Origin: DATMXT01 sp963662765
GTDB lineage: Bacteria > Bacillota > Clostridia > Oscillospirales > Feifaniaceae
NCBI GenBank assembly: GCA_963662765.2
Contig: CAXXUP010000008.1
Span: 496,001 to 560,000 of the forward strand
DNA length: 64,000 nucleotides
Direction: 5' to 3'
The position numbers and the translations under genes were made by a program. The notes beneath the pieces were generated by a model that ran no database searches, had not been told where the DNA came from, and saw only the letters and a program-made list of their open reading frames with translations. Position 1 is the first letter of the stretch. Each line of letters starts with the position of its first letter. Below are positions 50,433-59,118 of the stretch, piece by piece.

Positions 50433-51377
50433 TTAAATTATGCCAAATCCGCGCAGTGCCGCGATGCCGACGAAGATGGAGAGCACCGACATCATGGTTG
50501 TAAATACGACAATTTCGCCGGCCAGATCCCCGTCCGAGCCCATGCTCTGGGCCATGATGTAGCTGGACGCGGCGGTCGGCGCACCGAAGACGATGAAGAT
50601 GGCCCCGATGGCAGGTCCGGTGAAGCCCATCGCAAGCCCAGCCCCGACGGCGGCGGCCGGAACCACGACCAGCCGCAAGAGACAGGTCCAAAACAGCGCT
50701 GCCCGGTTTCCGGAAGCCGACTTGAAGGAGAAGGTGCCGCCCAAACAGAGCATAGAGAGGGGAGTGGCGGTTGCACCCAGGTCGGAAATTGGCTTTAAAA
50801 TAATCTCCGGAAGGGTGATGCCGACTGCGGCGACGCAAAGCCCCAGCCCAACACCCCAGATCAGTCGGTTTGTGAAAATGTCCTTTAGGATATTATTCCA
50901 GGAGGGTTTTACGACTCCACCAGCAAAGGCCGACAGCACTATGACGGCCATCACATTAAAGAGGGGCACCATGAAAGCGACCATCAGTACCATGTCGCCC
51001 ACGTTGCCCTCTCCGAAAAGATTGATGGCAAGCGGCAGCCCAAAGAGGGCGATGTTGGTGCGATAGACGCCCTGAATGATGGCAGAGGCCCGGCGGGGAT
51101 CCGAGGTAAACCGCGGCACCGTCACCCAGAGTACTCCTACGAGCAGGATGGCTCCAATAACGCCGAAAAGCGGAAGTTTTAATCCGTTTCCGGCTGAAAA
51201 ATCGGTCTGATAGGCCTGCTTAAAGAGCAGGCAGGGCAGTGCAATTTTAAAGACAAAGCGGTTAAAGTCGGCAAGCATGCTGCCCGAAAAAAAGCCCGAT
51301 CGAGAGAGAAAATAGCCCACAGCCATTACGCCGAACAGCGGGGCGACCGCCGTTGCAGCGAAGACGAGATTTTCCAA
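50433..51377 (-). CDS. AEC (auxin efflux carrier) family transporter
   Basis: A 314-residue carrier with about ten helices: MENLVFAATAVAPLFGVMAV, KIALPCLLFKQAY, YRTNIALFGLPLAINLFGEG, and the second half LSMLCLGGTFSFK. Members move malate, amino acids or other small acids. The start is taken as TTG 51377, which gives the family-typical N-terminus; its ribosome site GGGGGG lies in the 3' arm of a strong hairpin and the TTG is in the following T tract. A methionine-lyase-like gene follows by 54 bases. Confidence 0.85.
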   Translation of the reverse strand: MENLVFAATAVAPLFGVMAVGYFLSRSGFFSGSMLADFNRFVFKIALPCLLFKQAYQTDFSAGNGLKLPLFGVIGAILLVGVLWVTVPRFTSDPRRASAIIQGVYRTNIALFGLPLAINLFGEGNVGDMVLMVAFMVPLFNVMAVIVLSAFAGGVVKPSWNNILKDIFTNRLIWGVGLGLCVAAVGITLPEIILKPISDLGATATPLSMLCLGGTFSFKSASGNRAALFWTCLLRLVVVPAAAVGAGLAMGFTGPAIGAIFIVFGAPTAASSYIMAQSMGSDGDLAGEIVVFTTMMSVLSIFVGIAALRGFGII

Positions 51378-51419
51378 AAAAAAGCCCCCCAGCCGTCTAT
51401 TCCCGCAGACAGCCGGGGG
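51376..51419 (-). terminator. attenuator-like terminator overlapping the AEC start codon
   Basis: On the minus strand CCCCCGGCTGTCT pairs with AGACGGCTGGGGG (13 bp, two G-U pairs) and is followed by C and eight T. The last two T belong to the TTG start codon at 51377. It lies about 40 bases after the predicted start site, inside the AEC leader. Confidence 0.75.
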
Positions 51420-51466
51420 CCAGGTTATGTTCTTCAAATGCGATCCCTCTTGTATGCGGCACAACC

Positions 51467-51495
51467 ATCATAGCAGATAGCGGCCCCAAATTCAA
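51467..51495 (-). promoter_or_regulatory. promoter of the AEC transcript
   Basis: On the minus strand TTGAAT, a 17-bp spacer and TATGAT, giving a predicted start near 51460 and a leader of about 83 bases. Confidence 0.7.
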
Positions 51496-51524
51496 GGATA
51501 CAAACGGATATGCGGTGTATTTAT

Positions 51525-52022
51525 CTACCGCACCGCTTTGCGCAGCGGCATGCCGGCCGTGAGTGCAATAACGGCGCCCGCCACCGCTTGCCCGCAGTTT
51601 GCGGCGACGCCGGCTATGGCCGCCGGCAGCCCAAACATGAGCCAGTCGGCCACACAGTAGCCGCTGACAAGCACGATGCCGCCCGCTGCAAGTCCTACAA
51701 ACGTCCGAAGCGTAAGCGGCTTTTCTTTAAAGCCCTTGTGTGCAATGAGGGCGACAATCAGTGCCTCGCTACCCTTGACGATGAATGTGGCCGGCGCATA
51801 GACGGCATAGCCGCCCGAAATGTCGGCCAAGGCTGAACCGATGGCCCCCGCCGCGAAGCCGACCTGAGGCCCGAAGAGCAGCCCCGCCAGCATCAGGGCC
51901 CCGTCGCCGAAATTGACATAGCCATGGGTTCCCGGCACCGGAATCCGCACGGCCAGCGTGCACACAAAGGTCATGGCCGCCATCAGGCCGCCCATAACCA
52001 ACCGTCTGATCTTAGAGTCCAC
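51525..52022 (-). CDS. ECF transporter S component (vitamin-binding subunit)
   Basis: A 165-residue membrane protein of about five or six helices. The S-component pattern shows in LVMGGLMAAMTFVCTLAVRI, GTHGYVNFGDGALMLAGLLF, and GSALADISGGYAVYAPATFIVKG split across helices. It resembles the HmpT/thiamine-related or riboflavin-type subgroups; the vitamin cannot be assigned by eye. It would work with the general EcfAA'T module, which is not in the window. The start is GTG 52022, 8 bases behind GGAGG; an ATG 15 bases earlier contains that site. No riboswitch was seen in its leader. Confidence 0.83.
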   Translation of the reverse strand: MDSKIRRLVMGGLMAAMTFVCTLAVRIPVPGTHGYVNFGDGALMLAGLLFGPQVGFAAGAIGSALADISGGYAVYAPATFIVKGSEALIVALIAHKGFKEKPLTLRTFVGLAAGGIVLVSGYCVADWLMFGLPAAIAGVAANCGQAVAGAVIALTAGMPLRKAVR

Positions 52023-52153
52023 AGTACAGACCTCCATATTGTTTTTCTATAACCATATTATCATTGCAATTGTATTGCATCAAGAATATAATTGTATGCA
52101 AGACAATAATCTCTTTGCTGATATCGCAGAGGATAAATCGGGAGGGATAAGAA

Positions 52154-52489
52154 TTGCCGATCAACTCGTTTGAAAATTACCCCATGAGCTGGCGGCCGGT
52201 CAAGGCCGAGCTCTCGGCACCGCTCTACAAGGGGCTTGCTGCGGCCTTAGAGCGGGACATCCTGTCGGGAGCGCTGCGGCCGGGCACCAAACTGCCGCCC
52301 CAGCGGGAGCTTGCCGACTTTCTCGACATCAACCTCTCGACGGTCACGAGGGCCTTTAAGGTCTGCGAGCTGGCGGGCCTTTTGCGCACGGTGCGAGGTG
52401 GGGGCACCTATGTCGCCTGGCCGGGTGAAGGAATGCCCACCGCGGGGGCAGAGGGGGGGGGTCGACCTCGCCATGATCAACCCCTTTGA
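52154..52489 (+). CDS. MocR-type regulator, N-terminal GntR helix-turn-helix part before a frameshift
   Basis: The first 111 codons of a GntR/MocR regulator. The winged helix (LERDILSGALRPGTKLPPQR, ELADFLDINLSTVTRAFKV) is intact and ends VRGGGTYVAWPG. The frame is lost at a run of nine G (52453-52461); removing one G restores GGVDLAMINPFDCPD and the aminotransferase domain. TTG 52154 lies 7 bases after GGAGGG. Divergent from the ECF S-component gene, which is a plausible target. The run makes a sequencing error or slippage mutation equally possible. Confidence 0.82.
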   Translation: MPINSFENYPMSWRPVKAELSAPLYKGLAAALERDILSGALRPGTKLPPQRELADFLDINLSTVTRAFKVCELAGLLRTVRGGGTYVAWPGEGMPTAGAEGGGRPRHDQPL

Positions 52490-53486
52490 CTGTCCGGACA
52501 TCATCCGAGAGACCATCCGGACCGTTGCCGCCAAGGGCGACTTTCTGATGGACTACGGCTATCCCTTAGGCTCCCCCCGTCAGCGGGAGGCCGGCCGCAT
52601 ATGGATGGGCACGCCCGACGAGGTGGTCATCGTGTCGGGAGGTCAAAACGGCATGGCCATTGCCTTCTCATCCTTACTGCGGCCGGGGGCCAAAATCGCA
52701 GCCGATGAATTCACCTATCCGAGCTTTCTCGACCTTGCGGCCTCACTGGGGCTTTCGGTGGTGCCGATTCCAGCCGACGAGGAGGGCATGATGCCGGACG
52801 CTCTGCGGGAGGCCGGCCCCGTTGACGCCGTCTACCTCATGCCGGGCTGCGCCAACCCGACCGGACTTACGATGGGGGTCTCCCGCCGCCTTGCCGTCGC
52901 CGAGGCGGCCGGTGACGCTCTCATTATCGAGGACGACATATACTCCTTCCTGCTGCCGTACCCGCTGCCCTCGGTCGGGGCCTTAGCCCGCCGATATGTC
53001 GCGATCTGCAGCACCTCGAAGTCGCTGGCCCCCGGGCTTCGCATCGGCTATATGAGCTTTTCACCCGAGCTGCGGGACCGTTTGGTACAGGGCATCTACA
53101 ACATCAATGTCAAGAGCTCTCCGTTCGAAGCCGAGGTGGCGGCTGAGCTCATCCTGTCGGGTGCCGCCGACAAAATTTCGGCCGATAAGCGGCTTATCAG
53201 TGCCCAGCGGTGGGCCGTCGCAGACGAGTACCTGCCGCCCGTGGCCGGCATTCCGGGGCTTTTCCGGTGGCAGCCGGTACCGGGCGACTGCGCCGCCGCC
53301 GAGGCTGAGGCCAGGCGTAACGGTGTGCGGGTGCTGCACGCCGGTCGGTTTGCCGCGGTTCCGGGCGTTTCGGGCGACTTTCTTCGCGTGTCGCTGTGCG
53401 CAGAACCTGAGCCGGCGCTGCGCCGGGGCCTTGCCATTCTGCGGGATGTGCTGTCCCATGTCCGCCAAGGCGGGCTGATCGTATAG
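52473..53486 (+). CDS. MocR-type regulator, aminotransferase-like domain after the frameshift
   Basis: The class I/II aminotransferase-like effector domain, 337 residues counted from ATG 52473. It shows the substrate loop DYGYPLGSPRQREAGRIWM, VIVSGGQNGMAI, NPTGLTMG, the PLP acid IIEDDIYSFL and the PLP Lys in CSTSKSLAPGLRIGYM. Joined to the HTH fragment it makes a full MocR regulator of about 443 residues. MocR proteins sense PLP or amino-acid-type ligands and often control vitamin or amine genes. The natural start is at 52154; 52473 is only the first in-frame ATG after the shift. Confidence 0.82.
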   Translation: MINPFDCPDIIRETIRTVAAKGDFLMDYGYPLGSPRQREAGRIWMGTPDEVVIVSGGQNGMAIAFSSLLRPGAKIAADEFTYPSFLDLAASLGLSVVPIPADEEGMMPDALREAGPVDAVYLMPGCANPTGLTMGVSRRLAVAEAAGDALIIEDDIYSFLLPYPLPSVGALARRYVAICSTSKSLAPGLRIGYMSFSPELRDRLVQGIYNINVKSSPFEAEVAAELILSGAADKISADKRLISAQRWAVADEYLPPVAGIPGLFRWQPVPGDCAAAEAEARRNGVRVLHAGRFAAVPGVSGDFLRVSLCAEPEPALRRGLAILRDVLSHVRQGGLIV

Positions 53487-53516
53487 GTGTATTATTTAGC
53501 TTTCTATCTGGAATAT

Positions 53517-53560
53517 GACGGCATGGCCGCTGATGGGCGGTCATGCCGTCTACTTATTTA
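53517..53560 (+). terminator. terminator-like hairpin after the MocR gene
   Basis: GACGGCATGGCCGC and GCGGTCATGCCGTC form a 14-bp stem (one G-U pair) with a 6-base loop, then TACTTATTTA. It lies 31 bases past the stop; nothing else is recognised in 53561-53675. Confidence 0.68.
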
Positions 53561-53675
53561 CGAATTCTATGATAAAAGCCTCTGTTTTTATAAAAACGCC
53601 CTTTTGCGAAGAAAGGTGATTTTATGCCTGATTATGCGCGGAATTCGAGACAAAAGTCCCTCTGAAAAATCCATC

Positions 53676-53704
53676 TTGTATTTTAAATGTATTTATTGTA
53701 CAAT
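53676..53704 (+). promoter_or_regulatory. promoter of the M28 peptidase gene
   Basis: TTGTAT, a 17-bp spacer and TACAAT. The leader holds a small CGCATA-AAAA-TATGCG dyad near 53715-53733. Confidence 0.7.
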
Positions 53705-53754
53705 TCGCATTGCGCGCATAAAAATATGCGACAAAATAGAAAGGATGTTGATAA

Positions 53755-55902
53755 ATGAAAAAGCTGGTTACTGCTCTGTCCGCAGTAACGGCAATGGCCG
53801 TACTTTTGACGGCTTGCCAGAGCAATTCTTCCGCGGACGGACAAGCAACGGGAAGCAAAGCTGGAACTTTGCAGCAGGTACAGGAGCAATTTTTGGAAAA
53901 AGCCGATGTGACCTATGCCCACGACCTCGCAGTCAAACTTGGGGAGTTTGGAACAAACGAAAAGCTTGGGTACAGAACAGCGGGTTCCGACGCGGAACTT
54001 GAGGCGGGCGATTTTCTCAAGGCAGAGATGGAGAGCATCGGTCTGACGGACGTCACAAAAGATGAATTCACACTGGACACATGGACCTTCAAAAAGGCGG
54101 ATCTGAAATTTACGGCGGTCGACGGGACCGAACACCTCGCTGTACTCGGCGGGTATCAGACAAACTTCGTCACAGACGGGTTTGAGACCCACACCGTTGT
54201 CGACGGCGGCACAGGAACACCGGCCGACCTCGAGGGGCTCGACGTCGCGGGCAAGCTGATCCTGGTTGACATCAACCAGCGCGAAAACTGGTGGATCACA
54301 TACCCTGCGTATCAGGCCAAACTCTTGGGCGCTGCCGGCGTCATTGCGGTGCAGGACGGCGGATACGCGCAGGTCAGCCCTGACGCCTTAAACTCACAAG
54401 ATATCTGCGGCGTCGCAGACGCGCCGGCCTTCTCCATGTCGCGCACCGACGCGCAGCTGCTGCGGGGAGCGATGGAGGCGGCCGGGACAAACGAGCTTGC
54501 CGTGCAGCTCGACGCCGACAGTCAGGTCAAGGAAAATGGGACCAGTTACAACATAGTCGGCAGGATCGAAGGCAAAAATCCTGACCGAATGATCATGGTG
54601 ACAGCGCATTACGACGCATACTTCACCGGATTTCAAGACGACTCCACCGCAATCGGTCTTATGATGAGCATCGCCAAGGGGCTTGTCGACAGCGGCTATC
54701 AGCCGGAGAACACCATTGTATTCTGTGCAACTGCTGCCGAAGAGTGGGGAGTCACCAACACCCGCTACGACTGGAGCACCGGCGCATACAATCAGGTTTT
54801 CCGAGTTCACCCCGAGTGGGCAGGCAAGGTCATTGCCGACATCAACTTCGAGCTGCCGGCGACAAACGAGGGCACAACAAACCAGATTCGTACGACCTAT
54901 GAGCTCAAGTCCTTCCTAGAGAGTTTTTCAGCCAAGGTGCCGGCTGTCGAGGGGGCCTACCCCGATGGGATTGAGCTTATCTGCCCGCTCCACACCTGGT
55001 CGGACGATTTCTCCTTCAGCATCGCCGGTATTCCCTCGACGGTCACATCCCTGCGGGACGGCTTTGCCGAGACGCACTACCACAGCCAGTTCGACAACAC
55101 CGATACATATTCCGAGGCCGGTCTGCAGTACAACCTCAACCTGTACGGCATGCTGCTGCTGGAGTACGACCATGTCGCCATTCCACCGCTCGATTTCACA
55201 ACAAGACTCGACGCGATGAAGGACAAGGTTGACCCAGAGGTCTACACGCGGGCGGGACTTGACAGCGCCCCGCTGCTTGCCGCCATCGAGGAGGCAAGGA
55301 CGGCGGCAGCCTCGGCATGGGAGAAGATCAAGGAGCAGAATGCGGCCTGCCTTGCGGCGCTTGACGCAGGCGATACCGAGGCGGCACAGGAGATTTACGC
55401 GGCAAACGAGGCGCTGTTCGCGCAGACCCTCGTGGCTTACAAGTTTGCCGAGGACAGCTTTGTCCGGCTGACTTGGGAGGACATCAACTCTTTCCCGCAG
55501 GAGCTGCCGCAAAACAATCTCGCCATGCTCTATTCCTCCATCGACTCGCTTACGTCCGGCGACACCATGACAGCCTACGACGAGTACCTGTGGCAGATCG
55601 ATAACAACTGGTATGCCTACGACTGGAGCCGGGAGGTTTACGACTACTTTACGAGCTATGTGCTGAATCAGCCGACCGACCGCCTCATGTGGGGCGCCGG
55701 CCGTGTTGTCGGGCATGAGGATTTGTTCGACGTAGTCAAGAGCCTCGGCGAGAAGTACGGCACCGACGAGAATGTCGAGGGTGAGATCGCGGCGCTCACG
55801 GCGGCCATCGACAACCAGTGCAAACTGCTTACCGACCTTACGGCCCGCCAGATCGAAGACCTCGGCCAGCTGACCGAAATGCTCTCCGCAATCGGAAAGT
55901 AG
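53755..55902 (+). CDS. M28 family zinc peptidase lipoprotein
   Basis: A 715-residue exported aminopeptidase-like protein with a lipoprotein signal (lipobox LLTAC). Residues 40-270 form an N-terminal region with a protease-associated-type insert. The M28 zinc domain shows TAHYDAYFTGFQDD (His and bridging Asp), ATAAEEWG (catalytic Glu and ligand) and HTWSDDFSF (His). The C-terminal 230 residues are helical and of unknown role. It probably trims peptides at the cell surface. The family core is about 300 residues, so the protein is unusually long. GAAAGGA precedes ATG 53755. Confidence 0.88.
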   Translation: MKKLVTALSAVTAMAVLLTACQSNSSADGQATGSKAGTLQQVQEQFLEKADVTYAHDLAVKLGEFGTNEKLGYRTAGSDAELEAGDFLKAEMESIGLTDVTKDEFTLDTWTFKKADLKFTAVDGTEHLAVLGGYQTNFVTDGFETHTVVDGGTGTPADLEGLDVAGKLILVDINQRENWWITYPAYQAKLLGAAGVIAVQDGGYAQVSPDALNSQDICGVADAPAFSMSRTDAQLLRGAMEAAGTNELAVQLDADSQVKENGTSYNIVGRIEGKNPDRMIMVTAHYDAYFTGFQDDSTAIGLMMSIAKGLVDSGYQPENTIVFCATAAEEWGVTNTRYDWSTGAYNQVFRVHPEWAGKVIADINFELPATNEGTTNQIRTTYELKSFLESFSAKVPAVEGAYPDGIELICPLHTWSDDFSFSIAGIPSTVTSLRDGFAETHYHSQFDNTDTYSEAGLQYNLNLYGMLLLEYDHVAIPPLDFTTRLDAMKDKVDPEVYTRAGLDSAPLLAAIEEARTAAASAWEKIKEQNAACLAALDAGDTEAAQEIYAANEALFAQTLVAYKFAEDSFVRLTWEDINSFPQELPQNNLAMLYSSIDSLTSGDTMTAYDEYLWQIDNNWYAYDWSREVYDYFTSYVLNQPTDRLMWGAGRVVGHEDLFDVVKSLGEKYGTDENVEGEIAALTAAIDNQCKLLTDLTARQIEDLGQLTEMLSAIGK

Positions 55903-55921
55903 TATTCATAGCAAGTATAAT

Positions 55922-55955
55922 AAGTCCCTGCGGCATTTTGCCGCAGGGACTTTAT
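55922..55955. terminator. bidirectional intrinsic terminator
   Basis: GTCCCTGCGGCA-TTT-TGCCGCAGGGAC followed by a T tract, between the converging peptidase and MFS genes. Confidence 0.88.
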
Positions 55956-55981
55956 TTCATATTGACGATGGAGAGAAGTCG

Positions 55982-57238
55982 TCACACGCCGACCGGAATG
56001 CCGAGCTCGCACCGGCGCTTTGCCGCATCGCGGTCGGCAGCGAAAATAAGCACCACCACCACGACGCAGACGGCGGTGTAGCCGTACCAAGCCGGCAGAT
56101 AGGTGCCGACATGGTCGTAGACCCAGCCTGAGAATGGAACTCCGATGGCAGAGCCTGCCATACTGATGGAGGCCGTGAGCCCATATATGGAGCTGTAATA
56201 CAGATCTCCGAACAGCCGGTTGACGATATAGGTGCGCTGTACGGTCTGAATGGCGTTGGATAGGCCGAAGGCCACGACAAAGAGCTGTGGTGCAAAGGGG
56301 AGCCGGGTGAAAATCAGCAGCACAAGGGATGCGGCGAAAAGCCCGCAGCCGTAAACGGTGCCAACCTTGACGCCAAAGCGGTCATAGACACAGCCGAGCA
56401 GAATCTTGCCGGCAATCAGCACGGCCATGGTGCCGGCGTAGATGCCGGAGGCCGCGGCAGCCGAATAGCCGGTGTCGGAGAGATAGGCGATGACGTGTGC
56501 CTGTGTGCCCATGCCGATAAAGCTGGTCAGAAAGCAGGCGGCGGAAAAGAGCCAGAAAGCGGAGCAATGGACGGCCTGCTTACGGGTGAAGCCGGTTCGT
56601 AGCGTCGACTCAGGAACCCGCTCATCGGCACCGTAGGGCAAGAGTCCCTTATCAGCCGGTGTATCCCGCAGGATGATCAGAATGGTGGGAATGGTCATCA
56701 AAAAGAAGATGACGCCCATGACCCGAAAGCCGGATTGCCAGCCGTGAGCCTGCACCGACGCATTGACGATGGGGACCATAAGGGATGCGGCAAGACCGGA
56801 GCCCGAGAGGGAGACCCCCATGGCAAGCCCCTTTTTTACAGCAAACCAATTGGAGAGCAGTTTGGCCACCGCAATGGTGCCGCAGAGGCCGGTCGAGACA
56901 CCGATGACGGCAGCGATGATGTAGAAGTGCCAGACCTTTGTCGCAAAGGAGTAGCCGAAGACGCCGGCTGACATGGCGAGGGCACCGATCAGCATGGTGG
57001 GGCGAAGCCGGTGCTGCTCAAACCACCGGCCGATGAGAGGTGCCATCAGCATGGAACCGAAGGAAGAGAAAGTGGAGTAGAGCGTAAATCGCGCTCTGGT
57101 CACACCGAGTGCCTCGCAGACTGGTTTGACGAAGACGCTCATGGAGTTTGAGATGACGCCAACGCAGGCACCGGTCATCAAAAGGCAGCCGGCAACCATA
57201 ATCCAAGCGTAGTGGATGCGCGGGCCTGTTTTTTCCAT
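55982..57238 (-). CDS. MFS transporter (OxlT-like), copy 1
   Basis: A 418-residue 12-helix major facilitator resembling the oxalate/formate antiporter and monocarboxylate group: IHYAWIMVAGCLLMTGACVG, FSSFGSMLMAPLIGRWFEQH, GVSLSGSGLAASLMVPIVNA, then a second half with KILLGCVYDRFGVKVGTVYG. It is paralogous to the MFS gene at 57558-58811, with the same loop order and a shared TGFTRAEA/TGFTRKQA segment. ATG 57238 has GAAAGG 11 bases upstream; a GTG at 57247 is too close to it. Substrate unknown. Confidence 0.87.
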   Translation of the reverse strand: MEKTGPRIHYAWIMVAGCLLMTGACVGVISNSMSVFVKPVCEALGVTRARFTLYSTFSSFGSMLMAPLIGRWFEQHRLRPTMLIGALAMSAGVFGYSFATKVWHFYIIAAVIGVSTGLCGTIAVAKLLSNWFAVKKGLAMGVSLSGSGLAASLMVPIVNASVQAHGWQSGFRVMGVIFFLMTIPTILIILRDTPADKGLLPYGADERVPESTLRTGFTRKQAVHCSAFWLFSAACFLTSFIGMGTQAHVIAYLSDTGYSAAAASGIYAGTMAVLIAGKILLGCVYDRFGVKVGTVYGCGLFAASLVLLIFTRLPFAPQLFVVAFGLSNAIQTVQRTYIVNRLFGDLYYSSIYGLTASISMAGSAIGVPFSGWVYDHVGTYLPAWYGYTAVCVVVVVLIFAADRDAAKRRCELGIPVGV

Positions 57239-57329
57239 AAGGAGCACGACCTTTCCTTCGAGTTTAAGCTTTCGGGGACAGACGCAATAAAACGGCCTTA
57301 TCTGCGCAAAATAAAGCCGAGGTGATAAG

Positions 57330-57491
57330 ATGAACAGTCATTCGCAGGAGCATCCCGACAGGCTGAAACCACAATATCCACCCGAGGTGCCGGATCCGTC
57401 CGACAGGCCGGAAATCGGCAACCTCCCGCAGCAGGGCGGAGAAGAGCAAACGCTGCCGCCCTTAAAGCTTCAAGACATCCAAAGCCTGTGA
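57330..57491 (+). CDS. small proline-rich protein, unknown function (53 residues)
   Basis: A short frame of 53 codons starting ATG 57330, 5 bases behind GAGGTG, stopping at 57489-57491. The product is hydrophilic and Pro/Gln/Glu-rich (MNSHSQEHPDRLKPQYPPEV ... GEEQTLPPLKLQDIQSL), with no membrane segment or signal. It lies alone on the plus strand between two leftward MFS paralogues. The well placed ribosome site and its location in otherwise empty DNA favour it, but the short length leaves doubt. No family is recognised. Confidence 0.45.
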   Translation: MNSHSQEHPDRLKPQYPPEVPDPSDRPEIGNLPQQGGEEQTLPPLKLQDIQSL

Positions 57492-57509
57492 CGGCGGACG
57501 GTAAAAACC

Positions 57510-57551
57510 GGCCGGCGCCGGATTCCAGCGTCTGCTGGGCCGGCGCCGGCC
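57510..57551 (-). terminator. compound G+C-rich terminator
   Basis: GGCCGGCGCCGG and CCGGCGCCGGCC enclose a second stem CCAGC-GTCT-GCTGG. Read leftwards it is followed by five T, 7 bases past the MFS copy 2 stop; it may also end the small plus-strand frame. Confidence 0.82.
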
Positions 57552-57557
57552 AAAATT

Positions 57558-58811
57558 TTAGAGTTTCGCTTTGGCTTTCGAAGCCGACATGTCAGCTGCC
57601 AGCAGCAGGGCCATGACGAGAAAGATGACGATGCCATAGCCTACCCAGGCCGTCGCATAAGTGCCGGTCGTGTCGTAAACAAAGCCGGAGAAGGGCATTC
57701 CGAGCGACATTCCTGCCATGTAGTAGGGGGAGGAGATGCCGTAGATCTTGGAATATTCAAGGTCTCCGAACAGGTGGCTGACGAAGTAGGGCAGCGGAAT
57801 GGTCTGCATGGCGTTTGCCAGTCCGAAGACAATAGCAAAACCGAGAGCAAAGCCCTGGCCGCGGCCGGCGATGAGCAGCAGGGCCTCGGACGCGGCGAAG
57901 ACCGTACACATATAAACGGTGCTGATCCGCACGCCGGCCTTGTCAAAGATGAAGCCGAGCAGCACTTTTCCACCCATGAGCACTGCCATGGAGAGTGAGA
58001 ACATGGAGGCGGCGAACACGGATGAATGGCCGACATCGGTGAGGTAGGCGACGACATGCTGCTGCGTGCCCATGCCGACAAAGCCGGTCAAAAAGAGCGA
58101 GGCCGCAAAGAACCAATAGGCCGGCATGCGCAGGGCCTCTGCCCGCGTAAATCCGGTCTTGCGGGCGACCTCGCCGACCTTGAGGATGCGCTTTTCGGCA
58201 CCCAGCGCCGTCTGGCCGATGTCCTCCGGCTTTGGCTTCAAGAGCAGCAGCACGGTCGGCAGCGTCAGAGAAATAAAGATGATGGAGAGGGTGCGGTAGC
58301 CGCCGCGCCAGCCCGACGACTCGATGATGCGGTTGACGATGGGGACCAAGATGGTGGCGGCAAGTCCGGAACCTGTATAGGCGATGCCGGTGGCAAGGCC
58401 GCGCTTGTCAATAAACCAGCGAGAGAGCAGCAGCGCAATCGGAATGCCGTTCATGAGACCAATCAGGGTGCCGTTCAATATCGCGATTGCATAGAACTGC
58501 CACAGCGAGGTGGCGAAGGAATAGAGCATCAAGGTGCCTGCGCCGGCACAGCAGCCGATTACCACCAGCCGCTTAAAGGGGTACTTCTCGAAAAAGCCGC
58601 CGATGAATGGTGCCATGATCATGGTGCTGACCGACGAAAACGTCGCATAAAGCGAGAACTGTCCGCGGGAGACGCCAAGCGCCTCCGAGACCGGCTTTAT
58701 GAACACGCTGGCGCAGTTGGACGCGATGCCGATACCGGCTCCCGCCATGATCATACAGCAGACCACGACGACCCAGCCGTAAAACGGCCGGTGTTTGGCT
58801 TGTGTTTCCAT
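57558..58811 (-). CDS. MFS transporter (OxlT-like), copy 2
   Basis: A 417-residue 12-helix facilitator, paralogous to copy 1: PFYGWVVVVCCMIMAGAGIG, FSSVSTMIMAPFIGGFFEKY, GSGLAATILVPIVNRIIESS, KVLLGFIFDKAGVRISTVYM. Two adjacent copies suggest a tandem duplication with divergence, each now with its own terminator. Substrates are likely small carboxylates, but this is inference from family resemblance. ATG 58811 has GGGAGGAA 12 bases upstream, a long spacer. Confidence 0.87.
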   Translation of the reverse strand: METQAKHRPFYGWVVVVCCMIMAGAGIGIASNCASVFIKPVSEALGVSRGQFSLYATFSSVSTMIMAPFIGGFFEKYPFKRLVVIGCCAGAGTLMLYSFATSLWQFYAIAILNGTLIGLMNGIPIALLLSRWFIDKRGLATGIAYTGSGLAATILVPIVNRIIESSGWRGGYRTLSIIFISLTLPTVLLLLKPKPEDIGQTALGAEKRILKVGEVARKTGFTRAEALRMPAYWFFAASLFLTGFVGMGTQQHVVAYLTDVGHSSVFAASMFSLSMAVLMGGKVLLGFIFDKAGVRISTVYMCTVFAASEALLLIAGRGQGFALGFAIVFGLANAMQTIPLPYFVSHLFGDLEYSKIYGISSPYYMAGMSLGMPFSGFVYDTTGTYATAWVGYGIVIFLVMALLLAADMSASKAKAKL

Positions 58812-59018
58812 ATTTATATTCTGTTCCTCCCTGTGCCGGTGAAAAAAGGGCGCGAAAACCCCTTCCCGCGGCAGACTGCAACACGGACATCATACCATAT
58901 CGAAACTTTGGATACAATTATGTATCCGCAAAAAGAAGCCGAAATATGAGTTGGGATTTTAGACATATTGTCAATACTGATGACAACGTCGGTTTCGAGA
59001 AGATTGTCTTATTGGTAT

Positions 59019-59047
59019 TTGTACTGTGGGCTTCGTTATGATATAAT
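59019..59047 (+). promoter_or_regulatory. promoter of the NfeD-stomatin operon
   Basis: TTGTAC, a 17-bp spacer and TATAAT. It lies in the 307-base gap 58812-59118; I see no other gene or RNA in that gap. Confidence 0.75.
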
Positions 59048-59118
59048 ATTACAGACGGGCAAAGGCTGTAGCTGCTTGAGACTCGTCTTTTTGGAGGTGT
59101 TCGGCCATATTTGATAAC

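Noticed and set aside
53487..54002. A rightward frame of 171 codons from the MocR stop into the M28 gene
   Set aside because: It overlaps the start of the well supported peptidase in another frame, crosses a terminator-like hairpin and the peptidase promoter, and has no ribosome site.
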